Shown: positions 24,153 through 32,167 of the stretch, one piece after another
Layout: each line of letters opens with the position of its first letter
How positions within the stretch are numbered: the first letter of the stretch is position 1
Position numbers and translations under genes: made by a program
The notes under the pieces: model-generated
The model's database searches: none
Seen by the model: the letters and a program-made list of their open reading frames with translations, nothing else
What the model was told of the DNA's origin: nothing
Source: Plut-88900 sp965116945
Lineage (GTDB): Bacteria; Chloroflexota; Dehalococcoidia; Plut-88900
NCBI GenBank assembly: GCA_965116945.1
Contig: OZ220734.1
Coordinates: 2,418,001-2,482,000 of the forward strand
DNA length: 64,000 bases
Reading direction: 5' to 3'

Positions 24153-26939
24153 ATGACAACGCGCACTGAAAATCTTGCTCGGATCCCCAAGGTCTACGAC
24201 CCCTCAGAGGTCGAAGGCCGCATCTACAAGTCCTGGATGGACAAGGGCTACTTCAAGCCCCGCATCCAGGAAGGCAAGCAGCCCTTCGTAATCATCATGC
24301 CCCCGCCCAACGTCACGGGTGAGCTTCACCTCGGCCACGCCCTCACCGCCGCCGCCGAAGACGCCCTCATCCGCTGGCACCGCATGATGGGCGACCCCAC
24401 CCTCTGGCTCCCGGGTTCCGACCACGCAGGCATCGCCACCCAGGTCGTCGTCGAAAGGCAACTTGTTAAAGAAGGCAAAAACCGCCACGAAATCGGACGG
24501 GAAGCCTTCGTCGAGAGAGTATGGGAGTGGGTCCGGCAGTACGGACGCACCATCGCCGAGCAGCACAAGCGCCTCGGCGCCTCCTGTGACTGGTCCCGAG
24601 AGCGCTTCACCCTTGACGACGGCCCCAGCCGGGCCGTCCGCACCACCTTCGTAAACCTCTATCAAAAGGGCCTGATCTACCGCGGCGAGCGCATCATCAA
24701 CTGGTGCCCCCGCTGCTCAACCGCCCTCTCCGACCTCGAAGTAATCCACCAGGAGGTCGATAGCAAGCTCTACTACATCCGCTATCCCCACGCCTCCAAC
24801 CCTGACAAATACTTGACCGTAGCTACCACCCGACCCGAGACCCTACTCGGCGACACCGCCGTCGCCGTCAACCCCGACGATGAACGCTTCGCAGACTTGG
24901 TCGGACACGACGTGCTGCTCCCCCGCCTCAACCGACCCATCCCAGTCATCACCGACTCCGTAGTCGATCTCGACTTCGGCACGGGCGCCGTCAAAGTCAC
25001 ACCCGCCCACGACCCCAATGACTTTGAGATCGGCCAGCGACACGATCTGCCCCTGGTCACCGTCATCGGCCCCCAGTCCACCATGACCGAGGCCGCAGGC
25101 CCCCAATACCAGGGCATGACCGTCGCAGAATGCCGCACCCGGATCCTCAAAGACATGGAAGCCGACGCCCTCCTCGAAAAAGTCGAGCCCCTTACCCACT
25201 CCGTCGGCCACTGCCAGCGCTGTAACACCGTCGTTGACCCGACCGTCGGCAAACAGTGGTTCGTCAAGGTCGCTCCCATGGCCGACGCCGCCGCCCAAGC
25301 CGTCACCGAAAATAGAATCCGAATAGTCCCCGACCGTTTCACCAAGGTCTACCTCAACTGGATGGACAACATCCGGGACTGGTGCATCAGCCGCCAGCTC
25401 TGGTGGGGCCACCGTATTCCCGTCTGGTACTGCGACTCTTGCGACCACCTCACCGTGGCCCTTGAAGACCCGACCGCCTGCCAATCCTGCGCCTCCACCG
25501 ACATCCACCAGGACCCCGACGTCCTGGACACCTGGTTCAGTTCGGGCCTATGGCCCCACTCAACCCTCGGCTGGCCCGACGACACCGAAGACCTCCGCTA
25601 CTTCTACCCCGGCTCAGTCCTCGAGACCGGCTACGACATCCTATTCTTCTGGGTCGCCCGCATGATCATGATGGGCATCCAGAACATGGACGACATCCCC
25701 TTCCACACCGTCTACCTCCACGGCCTCATCCAGGACGAGCACGGCGAGAAGATGAGCAAGGTTAAGGGCAACGTCCTCAACCCCCTCGATGTTATCGACG
25801 AACACGGCGCCGATGCCCTCCGCTTCGCCCTTACCGTCGGCACCGCCCCCGGCAACGACAGCCGGCTTAGCCAGGCCAAGATCCGCGCCAGCCGCAACTT
25901 CACCAACAAGCTCTGGAACGCCTCCCGCTACGTTATCTCCATCCTCGAGCAATCCCCTTCCGTCATTCCCGCGGAGGCGGGAATCCATCCCCCGCCTGCC
26001 AATCAAGGAAAGCCATCCCAAGACGCGTCCTCCATGTCATTCCGAGGCCCTGCGAGGAATCTGGGATCTGCCCCTTCACCCTCCTCATCGCCAGCCTCCG
26101 AGCTCCTCCCCATCGAAGACCGCTGGATACTCAGCCGACTCAACCGCACCATCGAAGACGTCACACGGGCCCTCACTTCCTTCCGCCTCGGCGATGCCCA
26201 GGAGTACGTCCACGACTTCATCTGGAACGAGTTCTGCGACTGGTACATCGAAATCGCCAAGGTCCGCCTCCGGGACCCCTCCGCCCCCTCCCCCGCCCCG
26301 GTGCTCGCCCACATCCTGGAGTCCTCCCTCCGACTCCTCCACCCCTTCATGCCCTTCATCACCGAGGAAATCTGGCAGAGCCTCGTACAGCGCATACCAG
26401 ACACCCCGGAACGCCCCGACTCCATAATGATCGCCCCCTACCCCACCCCCGACCCCTCCGCCATCGATTCCGAGGCCGAGGAATGGGCCACCCTCCTCAT
26501 GTCCCTCGTCCGAGGCGTCCGCAACGTCCGCGCCGAGCGCAAGGTCGAAGCTAGCAAGAAAGTCCCCGCCATCCTTCTGGATGGCGAGATCCTCGGCCCC
26601 GGCGGCCGCTCCTTCCTTGAAAACCTCGCCGTCTGCACCGTCGAGGCCCGTCCCGCCGACGCCCCACAGCCCGAAAATTCCATCATGGTTGTCGAAAAGG
26701 CCACCCGCATCTTCCTTCCCCTCACCGGCCTCTTCGACTTCGCCGGCGAACGCCAGCGCCTCGAATCCTCCCTAGAAGACCTCCGCAAACGCATCGGCCA
26801 GGTCCAGTCCCGACTCGCCAACGAGCAGTTCCTCTCCAAGGCCCCGACCAACGTAGTCGAAAAAGAACGCACCCGACTCACCGGCTGGCAAGAAGAAGAG
26901 TCCAACCTCCTCCAACGCCTCTCCGAGCTGGCCCAATAG
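24153..26939 (+). CDS. valS: Valyl-tRNA synthetase with an in-frame repeat insertion
   Basis: A class-I aminoacyl-tRNA synthetase charging tRNA-Val, 928 residues. It has the HIGH-like PPNVTGELHLGHAL, the KMSKS loop GEKMSKVKGN, the editing (CP1) domain with TTRPETLLGDTAVAVNP, the anticodon-binding region and a C-terminal coiled-coil arm (about 860-928). Between NASRYVISILEQ and the conserved IEDRWILSRLNR, about 45 residues (roughly 603-648) are encoded by two palindromic repeat units also found in intergenic DNA of this window; the frame is preserved through both. The rest of the enzyme is intact, so it is probably functional. Confidence 0.97.
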   Translation: MTTRTENLARIPKVYDPSEVEGRIYKSWMDKGYFKPRIQEGKQPFVIIMPPPNVTGELHLGHALTAAAEDALIRWHRMMGDPTLWLPGSDHAGIATQVVVERQLVKEGKNRHEIGREAFVERVWEWVRQYGRTIAEQHKRLGASCDWSRERFTLDDGPSRAVRTTFVNLYQKGLIYRGERIINWCPRCSTALSDLEVIHQEVDSKLYYIRYPHASNPDKYLTVATTRPETLLGDTAVAVNPDDERFADLVGHDVLLPRLNRPIPVITDSVVDLDFGTGAVKVTPAHDPNDFEIGQRHDLPLVTVIGPQSTMTEAAGPQYQGMTVAECRTRILKDMEADALLEKVEPLTHSVGHCQRCNTVVDPTVGKQWFVKVAPMADAAAQAVTENRIRIVPDRFTKVYLNWMDNIRDWCISRQLWWGHRIPVWYCDSCDHLTVALEDPTACQSCASTDIHQDPDVLDTWFSSGLWPHSTLGWPDDTEDLRYFYPGSVLETGYDILFFWVARMIMMGIQNMDDIPFHTVYLHGLIQDEHGEKMSKVKGNVLNPLDVIDEHGADALRFALTVGTAPGNDSRLSQAKIRASRNFTNKLWNASRYVISILEQSPSVIPAEAGIHPPPANQGKPSQDASSMSFRGPARNLGSAPSPSSSPASELLPIEDRWILSRLNRTIEDVTRALTSFRLGDAQEYVHDFIWNEFCDWYIEIAKVRLRDPSAPSPAPVLAHILESSLRLLHPFMPFITEEIWQSLVQRIPDTPERPDSIMIAPYPTPDPSAIDSEAEEWATLLMSLVRGVRNVRAERKVEASKKVPAILLDGEILGPGGRSFLENLAVCTVEARPADAPQPENSIMVVEKATRIFLPLTGLFDFAGERQRLESSLEDLRKRIGQVQSRLANEQFLSKAPTNVVEKERTRLTGWQEEESNLLQRLSELAQ
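25961..26062. repeat. Two dispersed palindromic repeat units inside valS
   Basis: Unit 25961-25990 (CGTCATTCCCG ... CGGGAATCCATCC) belongs to the family also seen at 28138 and 29148. Unit 26035-26062 (TGTCATTCCGAGG ... CGAGGAATCT) matches 32135-32162 nearly base for base. Both are small inverted repeats (CATTCCCG/CGGGAATC and ATTCC/GGAAT). Here they lie within a coding frame with no stop. Confidence 0.88.
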
Positions 26940-26995
26940 CCAACTCCATTGACCCGTCATTCCCAAGAACACCGGGCTGGGGCGGGGCATCCCAT

Positions 26996-27082
26996 CCCCT
27001 TTCCCTCGATGGGAGAGGGCTAGGGTGAGGGTGATTCCCCCTTGGGCCGCTCGTGCTGAGGCCCTCGAAGTACGAGCGGGGG
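26996..27082. repeat. Intergenic repeats: CCCTCGAnGGGAGAGGG family and GGGCCGCTCATGCTGAGG family
   Basis: 26996-27041 matches 28526-28570 over about 40 bases (GGGAGAGGGCTAGGGTGAGG core). 27044-27082 (GGGCCGCTCGTGCTGAGG ... GAGCGGGG) matches copies at 28231, 32036, 47097 and 54661. Both sit between valS and the LLM gene. Confidence 0.85.
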
Positions 27083-27125
27083 GTAGGAGCAGGATAGTAC
27101 CAGCGACCACATCGAGGATGAACCC

Positions 27126-28130
27126 ATGAAATTCGCAGTCAGCGTCTTCGGCAACCAGCCCATGCCCCGGATCGTCGAGCGCGTCAGGATGATCGAGGCC
27201 CTCGGCTTCGACGCCGTATGGTTCGGCGACCTCCAGCGCATCTGCCGCGAGGTCTACGTCGAAATGACCGCCTGCGCCCTCAACACCTCCCGCATCACCC
27301 TAGGCGTCGGCGTCACCATGCCCTCCACCCGACACGCCAGCGTCACCGCCAGCGCCTTCGCCTCCCTCAACGAAATCGCCCCCGGCCGAATACGGGCCGG
27401 CATCAGCACCGGCGACAGCGGCGTCCGCTCCATCGGCCGCCGCCCGACATCCATCTCCCGCCTCGAGTCCTACATCGGCCAGGTCAAGGGCCTCCTCCAG
27501 AATCAGGAGGTGCAATTCGACGAAGGAGGCTCGGCGAAGCTTGGCTGGCTAACTGAGCCTACCAACGTCCCCATCTACGTCGCCGCCACCGGCCCCCGAC
27601 TCACCCGGGCCTCGGGCCGCATGGCCGACGGAGCCATAATCCTGAGAGAACGAGACCCCGCCAGCATGGCCGAAGGCGTCAAGATATTCAAGGACGCCGC
27701 AGCTGAAGCTGGCAAAGCCCCTGGGGATACCAGCCTGTCTTGCTGGCTCCAGACCAGCCTCGGCCCCGACCGAGATGTCGCCCGTTGGAAGCTCAACGGC
27801 CCCGTCGGCGTCATCATAAACATGTCCAACCCCGACCTTTTCGACGAAGAAGACTTACCCCTGATCGCCAGGCTCAAGGCCAACTACAACCCTTCACGAC
27901 ACTCCCGCTCCTACGTCACCGAGGAGTTTCGCATCCCCGGCAAGTACATCGACCGCTTCGCCCTCGGCGGCGACAAAGAAGACGCCATCGAATGCATCAA
28001 GCAGCTATCCACCGTTGACGGCCTCGACGAAATAATCCTCGCCCCCCAGTACATCCCAGAGGTCCCCGGCCCCTCCGTCGACGACACCATCCAATACTTC
28101 GCCGAAGAAGTAATGCCGCACGTCTCCTAG
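27126..28130 (+). CDS. LLM-class flavin/F420-dependent oxidoreductase
   Basis: A 334-residue luciferase-like TIM barrel. Marks are EALGFDAVWFGDLQRICREV, LGVGVTMPSTRHASVTAS, LNEIAPGRIRAGISTGDSG and PIYVAATGPRLTRASG. It is paralogous to the gene at 15835, sharing the same block order and the IGRRP loop. Probably F420- or FMN-dependent, oxidising or reducing an unknown small molecule. It stands alone, flanked on both sides by repeat-rich intergenic DNA. No clear Shine-Dalgarno beyond GAGGATGAACCC before the ATG. Confidence 0.87.
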   Translation: MKFAVSVFGNQPMPRIVERVRMIEALGFDAVWFGDLQRICREVYVEMTACALNTSRITLGVGVTMPSTRHASVTASAFASLNEIAPGRIRAGISTGDSGVRSIGRRPTSISRLESYIGQVKGLLQNQEVQFDEGGSAKLGWLTEPTNVPIYVAATGPRLTRASGRMADGAIILRERDPASMAEGVKIFKDAAAEAGKAPGDTSLSCWLQTSLGPDRDVARWKLNGPVGVIINMSNPDLFDEEDLPLIARLKANYNPSRHSRSYVTEEFRIPGKYIDRFALGGDKEDAIECIKQLSTVDGLDEIILAPQYIPEVPGPSVDDTIQYFAEEVMPHVS

Positions 28131-28137
28131 TCCCGTC

Positions 28138-28296
28138 CGTCATTCCCGACCCCGACGGGAATCCATCCTGAGGGGTAGGGCGTGGTGTCCTTACCTGTAG
28201 GGGCGACCGGCGGGTCGCCTTCCCGGGGTCGGGCCGCTCATGCTGAGGCCTCCCAAGCTTGCCCTGAGCACCGTCGAAGGGTATGAGCGGGGAGGG
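28138..28296. repeat. Cluster of dispersed palindromic repeats (three families)
   Basis: Three repeat units follow one another: 28138-28168 (CGTCATTCCCG ... CGGGAATCCATCC), 28196-28230 (GGGCGACCGGCGGGTCGCC hairpin) and 28231-28296 (GGGCCGCTCATGCTGAGG ... ATGAGCGGGG with an internal GCCCTGAGCACCGTCGAAGG extension). The same order (CATTCCCG unit, then GACCGG unit) recurs at 29148-29230. Confidence 0.85.
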
Positions 28297-28343
28297 GAGA
28301 ACCACATCTCGACAGTCCGTCTCGTATTCCCACCCCACCCCTC

Positions 28344-28372
28344 TTGACAGAAAGAAACACACGTTCTAGTAT
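28344..28372 (+). promoter_or_regulatory. Strong sigma-70-type promoter not assigned to a coding gene
   Basis: TTGACA (28344-28349), a 17-base spacer and TAGTAT (28367-28372) form a near-consensus promoter. No convincing coding sequence follows before the ATG at 29382, about 1 kb away; two stable hairpins follow immediately. Confidence 0.5.
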
Positions 28373-28486
28373 GTCCTCGGACCGGATTTCGTACATCCGG
28401 TCTACCAAGGAAAGGACATCGGAGTCCCATGAGTCGCTCAAGCCTATCATGGCCCCGTCTAATCCGGTCGGTATGGGACCGACCGG
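28372..28486 (+). ncRNA. Candidate structured small RNA
   Basis: Directly downstream of the promoter, 28381-28401 forms ACCGGAT/ATCCGGT around a 7-base loop, enclosed by TGTCCT/AGGACA (28372-28418). A second hairpin at 28464-28486 has a 9-bp perfect stem CCGGTCGGT/ACCGACCGG with loop ATGGG. It matches no RNA family I recognise (not tmRNA, SRP RNA, RNase P or 6S). No U-tract terminator is seen after the second hairpin, so the 3' end is unclear. Confidence 0.3.
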
Positions 28487-28525
28487 CCACCGACACGCGC
28501 CTCCTCCCCATCCCCTTTTCCAATT

Positions 28526-28570
28526 ACCCTCTCCCTCGAGGGGAGAGGGCTAGGGTGAGGGTGATTCCCC
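28526..28570. repeat. CCCTCTCCCTCGAGGGGAGAGG-type repeat
   Basis: A palindromic core (CCCTCTCCC ... GGGAGAGGG) followed by CTAGGGTGAGGGTGATTCCCC; near-identical to 26996-27041, with a divergent copy at 52071-52110. Confidence 0.85.
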
Positions 28571-28696
28571 TCCCCATCGTGTCCCTCGGCCCCTCAATCT
28601 TCCCCTGTGGAAGAACAACCAAGCCCAGCGCCCCCTCTCGACTACTGCCGTCCCGCGTCCCTTCGGAGTCGCAACTACCCTTGCCTCTCCACCGGA

Positions 28697-28970
28697 CCGT
28701 GGATGCCCGCGGCTTACCGCGGATGACCTCCCGCGGCTCGGCTCGTAAACGAGCATTCCTCCTTGCCGCGGATGCCTGCCTTGACTCGCCGCAGATGTTC
28801 CCACGGCTAACCCTCGCGAGTGCCCCCTTCCGCCGTGGATGCCTGCCCAGGCTCGCCGCAGACGTATCCCCACAGCTAACCCCATTGCGAGCTTCCCCCT
28901 CCGCTGTGGATGCCCGCGCCTCCGCGCGGATGAACTCCCGCTCCGCCGTACCCGGCGCTGAAGCGGACGC
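28697..28970. repeat. Imperfect tandem repeats of about 70 bp
   Basis: Four units start at 28697, 28765, 28832 and 28903 with CCGTGGATGCC-like heads (GCCGCGGATGCCTGCC, GCCGTGGATGCCTGCC, GCTGTGGATGCCCGCG). Each contains a second half-copy (GCCGCAGATGTTCCC-like) and a GCGAG-N-CCCCCTTC tail. Open frames cross it on both strands (for example 28429-29247) but have low-complexity, repeat-driven translations and are not considered genes. Spacing is regular but the units are too divergent for CRISPR. Confidence 0.65.
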
Positions 28971-29147
28971 CTGTGTCTTTGGCCAGGCATATTCCCACGC
29001 TCCGGCCCCCGACGCCCCGGCTAACGCCGCAGAGGGGGCGCTGGCAAACCCCTCCCGCTTTTCCCATCTCGATGCCCCGCGAGAACTAGGGATCTCTCAC
29101 GAAGACCCGGTTTCCACATCTTCTCGCCAATCCAGCCGCCTCCACTC

Positions 29148-29230
29148 CGTCATTCCCGACTCCGATCGGGAATCCATCCCCGGGGGTAGGGGTTCCCGTA
29201 AGGGCGACCGGCCGGTCGCCCTCCCGAGGG
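29148..29230. repeat. Dispersed palindromic repeats (CATTCCCG unit and GACCGG unit)
   Basis: 29148-29179 (CGTCATTCCCG ... CGGGAATCCATCC) and 29197-29230 (GGGCGACCGGCCGGTCGCCC). They repeat the order found at 28138-28230 about 1 kb upstream. The rest of 28131-29381 holds no gene that I can support. Confidence 0.85.
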
Positions 29231-29338
29231 GCAAAACCCACGCATAGAAAGGAAATAGCCCGCTAACCAATAACCCCCAATCCCTCCCCCCAACAAATAC
29301 CCTTCGACCTTGTTTGATGGTGTTCTCCCCCCGTGTTG

Positions 29339-29344
29339 TATACT
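29339..29344 (+). promoter_or_regulatory. Candidate -10 for the LarA-like gene
   Basis: TATACT 38 bases before the ATG, with TTGATG 19 bases upstream as a weak -35. Confidence 0.3.
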
Positions 29345-29381
29345 CTCCCCAACACCCCCCACCCCACCAAAGGAGACCACA

Positions 29382-30830
29382 ATGCCATCCACAATCAAAG
29401 AAAAACTCTGGTACGGCGACCAGTGGATCGATGTAAACCTCCCGGAACGCACCCGGGTCATCACCGCCAACGGCAACTCTTCCGCCAAGCCAGTCCCCGA
29501 TCTTGAAGCCGCAATCAGGGAGGCCATCGCCAACCCCATCGCTCACGACCCGATTCACAAGCTCGTGGGCAAAGGTGCCAAGGTAACAATCGCCTTCGAC
29601 GATCCCGGCGGCATGCAGACCAAGGGCGTCGACTTCCGGCAGGTAGCCATCAGCATCCTCCTCGAAGAGCTTCAAAAAGCTGGCGTTGAACTCTCCGATA
29701 TCCTGCTGCTCTGCGCCAACGCCCTTCACCGCAAGTGGACCCGATCTGAACTCGCCCCCATCGTCGGCGAACGCATCAGCGTCCTGTGGCCCGCCCAACG
29801 GCTCCGTTGCCACGACGCTGAAAACCCCGACGAACTTGTCTTCCTCGGAGAGACCCACCGGGGCTTCGAGGTTGAGGTCAACCGCGCCGTCACCGATTCC
29901 GACCTCCTCATCTATCTCAACGTCACCCATATCCCCTTCGGTGGTGGTTGGAAGTCCGTGGCCGTCGGGCTCGGCACCTTCCGCAGCATTAGGCATCACC
30001 ACCGCCCCTTCCCCTTTGCCTCCGGCAAGTCAGTAATGGACCCCAAGATCTCCTCTTTCCACAAGCTCGTGTGGGAGCAGGGCAAGATTATCGAAGATCA
30101 CCTTGCCAAGAAGGGTCGCCGCATCTTCAGCATCGAGACCGCCGTTACCAACACCGACCCCGCCGAGGTTACAGCCGTATTCGCAGGCCACACGCCCGAC
30201 GTACACAACTACACCCTTGACGCCCTTACCTCTCTTCAAGTCCTTGACGTCGATGGCCAGAGCGACATCGGCCTGTACGGCGTCACCAGCAAGACGGGTT
30301 ACGCACACAACTCCTTCATTAACCCCCTCTTGGTCACCGACCAGGGCTTTGAATACACCTACAGCATGTTCCAGAACCAGCCGTTGATCCGGCCTGGCGG
30401 CATCATCATCCTCAGCCATCCCTGCAAGAACCAGTTCGACGACATCCACCACCCCTCCTACCGGGAGTTCTACGAGCGACTCCTCCCCGTGACCCTTGAC
30501 CCCTACGAGCTCTGGAACCTCTTCTCCGATGACTTCGCCCACCGACCCGAGTTTATCCACAAGTACCGCTACGGATACGGATACCACGGTTCCCACCCGT
30601 TCTTTATGTGGAATACCCGCGGCGCCCCCTCCCGACACCTCTCCGGCATGTTCCTCGCTGGCGCTACCGACTTCGACGTCGCCCGCCAGCTCGGCTTCGA
30701 GCCCTTCCACACCGTAGAAGACGCCATAGCCGAAGCCGAAAACCGTCTCGGGAAGGACGCTTCCATATCCTTCCACAAATCGCCGCCCACCTCCATAGTC
30801 CGGGTCAACGGCAGCAACGGCGCCCACTAA
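29382..30830 (+). CDS. LarA-family (DUF2088) nickel-pincer-type racemase/epimerase-like protein
   Basis: A 482-residue protein of the lactate-racemase superfamily, whose characterised members racemise or epimerise 2-hydroxy acids with a nickel-pincer nucleotide. The family motif HRKWTRSE (H-R-x-x-T-x-x-E) is present near residue 115, as is a THIPFGGGWKSVAVGLG segment that should supply the catalytic histidine and the lysine that anchors the cofactor. AAAGGAG lies 7 bases before ATG 29382, which decides the start. No larB/larC/larE cofactor genes are in the window. The amidohydrolase gene follows on the same strand after 72 bases. Confidence 0.82.
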   Translation: MPSTIKEKLWYGDQWIDVNLPERTRVITANGNSSAKPVPDLEAAIREAIANPIAHDPIHKLVGKGAKVTIAFDDPGGMQTKGVDFRQVAISILLEELQKAGVELSDILLLCANALHRKWTRSELAPIVGERISVLWPAQRLRCHDAENPDELVFLGETHRGFEVEVNRAVTDSDLLIYLNVTHIPFGGGWKSVAVGLGTFRSIRHHHRPFPFASGKSVMDPKISSFHKLVWEQGKIIEDHLAKKGRRIFSIETAVTNTDPAEVTAVFAGHTPDVHNYTLDALTSLQVLDVDGQSDIGLYGVTSKTGYAHNSFINPLLVTDQGFEYTYSMFQNQPLIRPGGIIILSHPCKNQFDDIHHPSYREFYERLLPVTLDPYELWNLFSDDFAHRPEFIHKYRYGYGYHGSHPFFMWNTRGAPSRHLSGMFLAGATDFDVARQLGFEPFHTVEDAIAEAENRLGKDASISFHKSPPTSIVRVNGSNGAH

Positions 30831-30902
30831 CCTGATTGCTCTGCCCTACATATCCCATCGCTCTGAATAGGCCATAGGTGACCCTAGTGGAGGAGGTTGA
30901 TC

Positions 30903-31970
30903 ATGGAACTGCCCTTTAAGGTCATGGACGCCGATGGCCACATCGCAGAGGACACGTCCCGTATCCGGGAATACATGGACCCGCCCTACAACGCCAACCT
31001 CTGGCAGGGCATCCCCGACAAGGAGGGCCGGGTAGGCCACGCCAGCAGCCTCAGCGGGCAGAGCTTCGTAGACACTACCATGGGTGGAACGAAGGGCAGC
31101 GTCGGGCCTGCGGGGTACCCATTCCCCAACGACTGGCTCGAGGCCCTCGAATGGGGCAACATGGACACGACTGTCCTGTTCCCCACCAACCTTCTCGGCT
31201 ACGGCGACATCTTCGACCCCGACTACATGACCGCCCTCTGTCGCGCCTACAACTCCTATCTCGCCGACGAGTGGCTTTCAGCAAGCGCCCGACTTAGGGC
31301 CGTCTCCCTGATGCCCTTGCTCGACGTAGACTCTTCTATCAGAGAGATGAAGCGCACCATCACCGAGCTCGGCTTCTCAGGAGTGACCGTCCCCGCCCAC
31401 GGCTTCGGCGGTCTCGGGGCCAGGATCTACGACCTCTTCTACGAAGAGGCCCAGAGCCTTGACTGCCTGGTAGCCGTCCACGGCAGCACCCCCGAGTACA
31501 TGCGCTTCAACAAGTTTATCCAGAAGCACACCGCATCATTCCCGATGTCCAACATGCTCCAGCTTGTACACATGACCTACGAAGGCGTTTTCGAAAGGTT
31601 CCCCAACCTCCGGATCGGCTACCTGGAGACGGGCTGCACCTGGGTGCCCTTCTTCATGAACCGCATGGACGAGGAGTGGGAGAAACGCGGCCACCGGGAA
31701 GCGAAGGACTGCAAGAACCCGCCCAGCGAATACATCAAGTCCGACAACGTCTTCTTCCACGCCGAGCCCTCCGAAGACCTCGTCCCCCAGGTCGTCGAAA
31801 TCCTCGGCGAAAACGCCCTCTTCTACGCCTCCGACTGGCCCCACTGGGACAACGAATATCCCGACAACGTCATGCAGTTCTGGACCCGCGAAGACCTCAG
31901 CTTCAGCGCCAAGAAGGGCATCCTCGCAGACAACACCCGCCGCATGTACGGCCTCCCATCCGCAAACTAG
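30903..31970 (+). CDS. Amidohydrolase-2 family metal-dependent hydrolase/decarboxylase
   Basis: A 355-residue TIM-barrel of the amidohydrolase-related (ACMSD-like) family. Visible features are the N-terminal VMDADGHIAED (usual D-x-D-x-H-x-x-E), EWGNMDTTVLFPTNLLGYGD, GFSGVTVPAHGFGG and the C-terminal metal aspartate in LFYASDWPHWDNEYPDN. Relatives decarboxylate or hydrolyse ring compounds. AGGAGG sits 6 bases before ATG 30903, preferred over the in-frame TTG at 30897. Probably co-transcribed with the LarA-like gene. Confidence 0.87.
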   Translation: MELPFKVMDADGHIAEDTSRIREYMDPPYNANLWQGIPDKEGRVGHASSLSGQSFVDTTMGGTKGSVGPAGYPFPNDWLEALEWGNMDTTVLFPTNLLGYGDIFDPDYMTALCRAYNSYLADEWLSASARLRAVSLMPLLDVDSSIREMKRTITELGFSGVTVPAHGFGGLGARIYDLFYEEAQSLDCLVAVHGSTPEYMRFNKFIQKHTASFPMSNMLQLVHMTYEGVFERFPNLRIGYLETGCTWVPFFMNRMDEEWEKRGHREAKDCKNPPSEYIKSDNVFFHAEPSEDLVPQVVEILGENALFYASDWPHWDNEYPDNVMQFWTREDLSFSAKKGILADNTRRMYGLPSAN

Positions 31971-32035
31971 CATCCCGTTCCCAAAGTTGCCAGGGCATAT
32001 CCATACACAATTCCCCGATTCCCCGCTTCGGGGTG

Positions 32036-32162
32036 GGGCCGCTCATCCTGAGCAGAGTCGAAGGGTCGAGCGGGGGGGGTCACCCCCTGCGGTCCCGTCA
32101 CTTCCGCCCGTTGACCGGCCAACTCCATTTGCAATGTCATTCCGAGGCCCCGCGAGGAATCT
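32036..32162. repeat. Dispersed repeats between amidohydrolase and AlkD-like genes
   Basis: 32036-32079 (GGGGCCGCTCATCCTGAGC ... GTCGAAGGGTCGAGCGGGG) is a member of the GGGCCGCTCAT family. 32135-32162 (TGTCATTCCGAGGCCCCGCG) equals the second repeat inside valS and ends 6 bases before the AlkD-like start. Confidence 0.85.
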
Positions 32163-32167
32163 AGGAC

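Noticed and set aside
28697..28970. CRISPR array
   Set aside because: The units are imperfect, nearly contiguous and lack constant repeats with unique spacers of equal length; no cas genes are present.
28429..29247. 272-codon plus-strand open frame (and a 146-codon frame on the other strand)
   Set aside because: It crosses four repeat families and the 70-bp tandem repeats, its translation is low-complexity and unlike any protein, and frames are open on both strands because of base composition.
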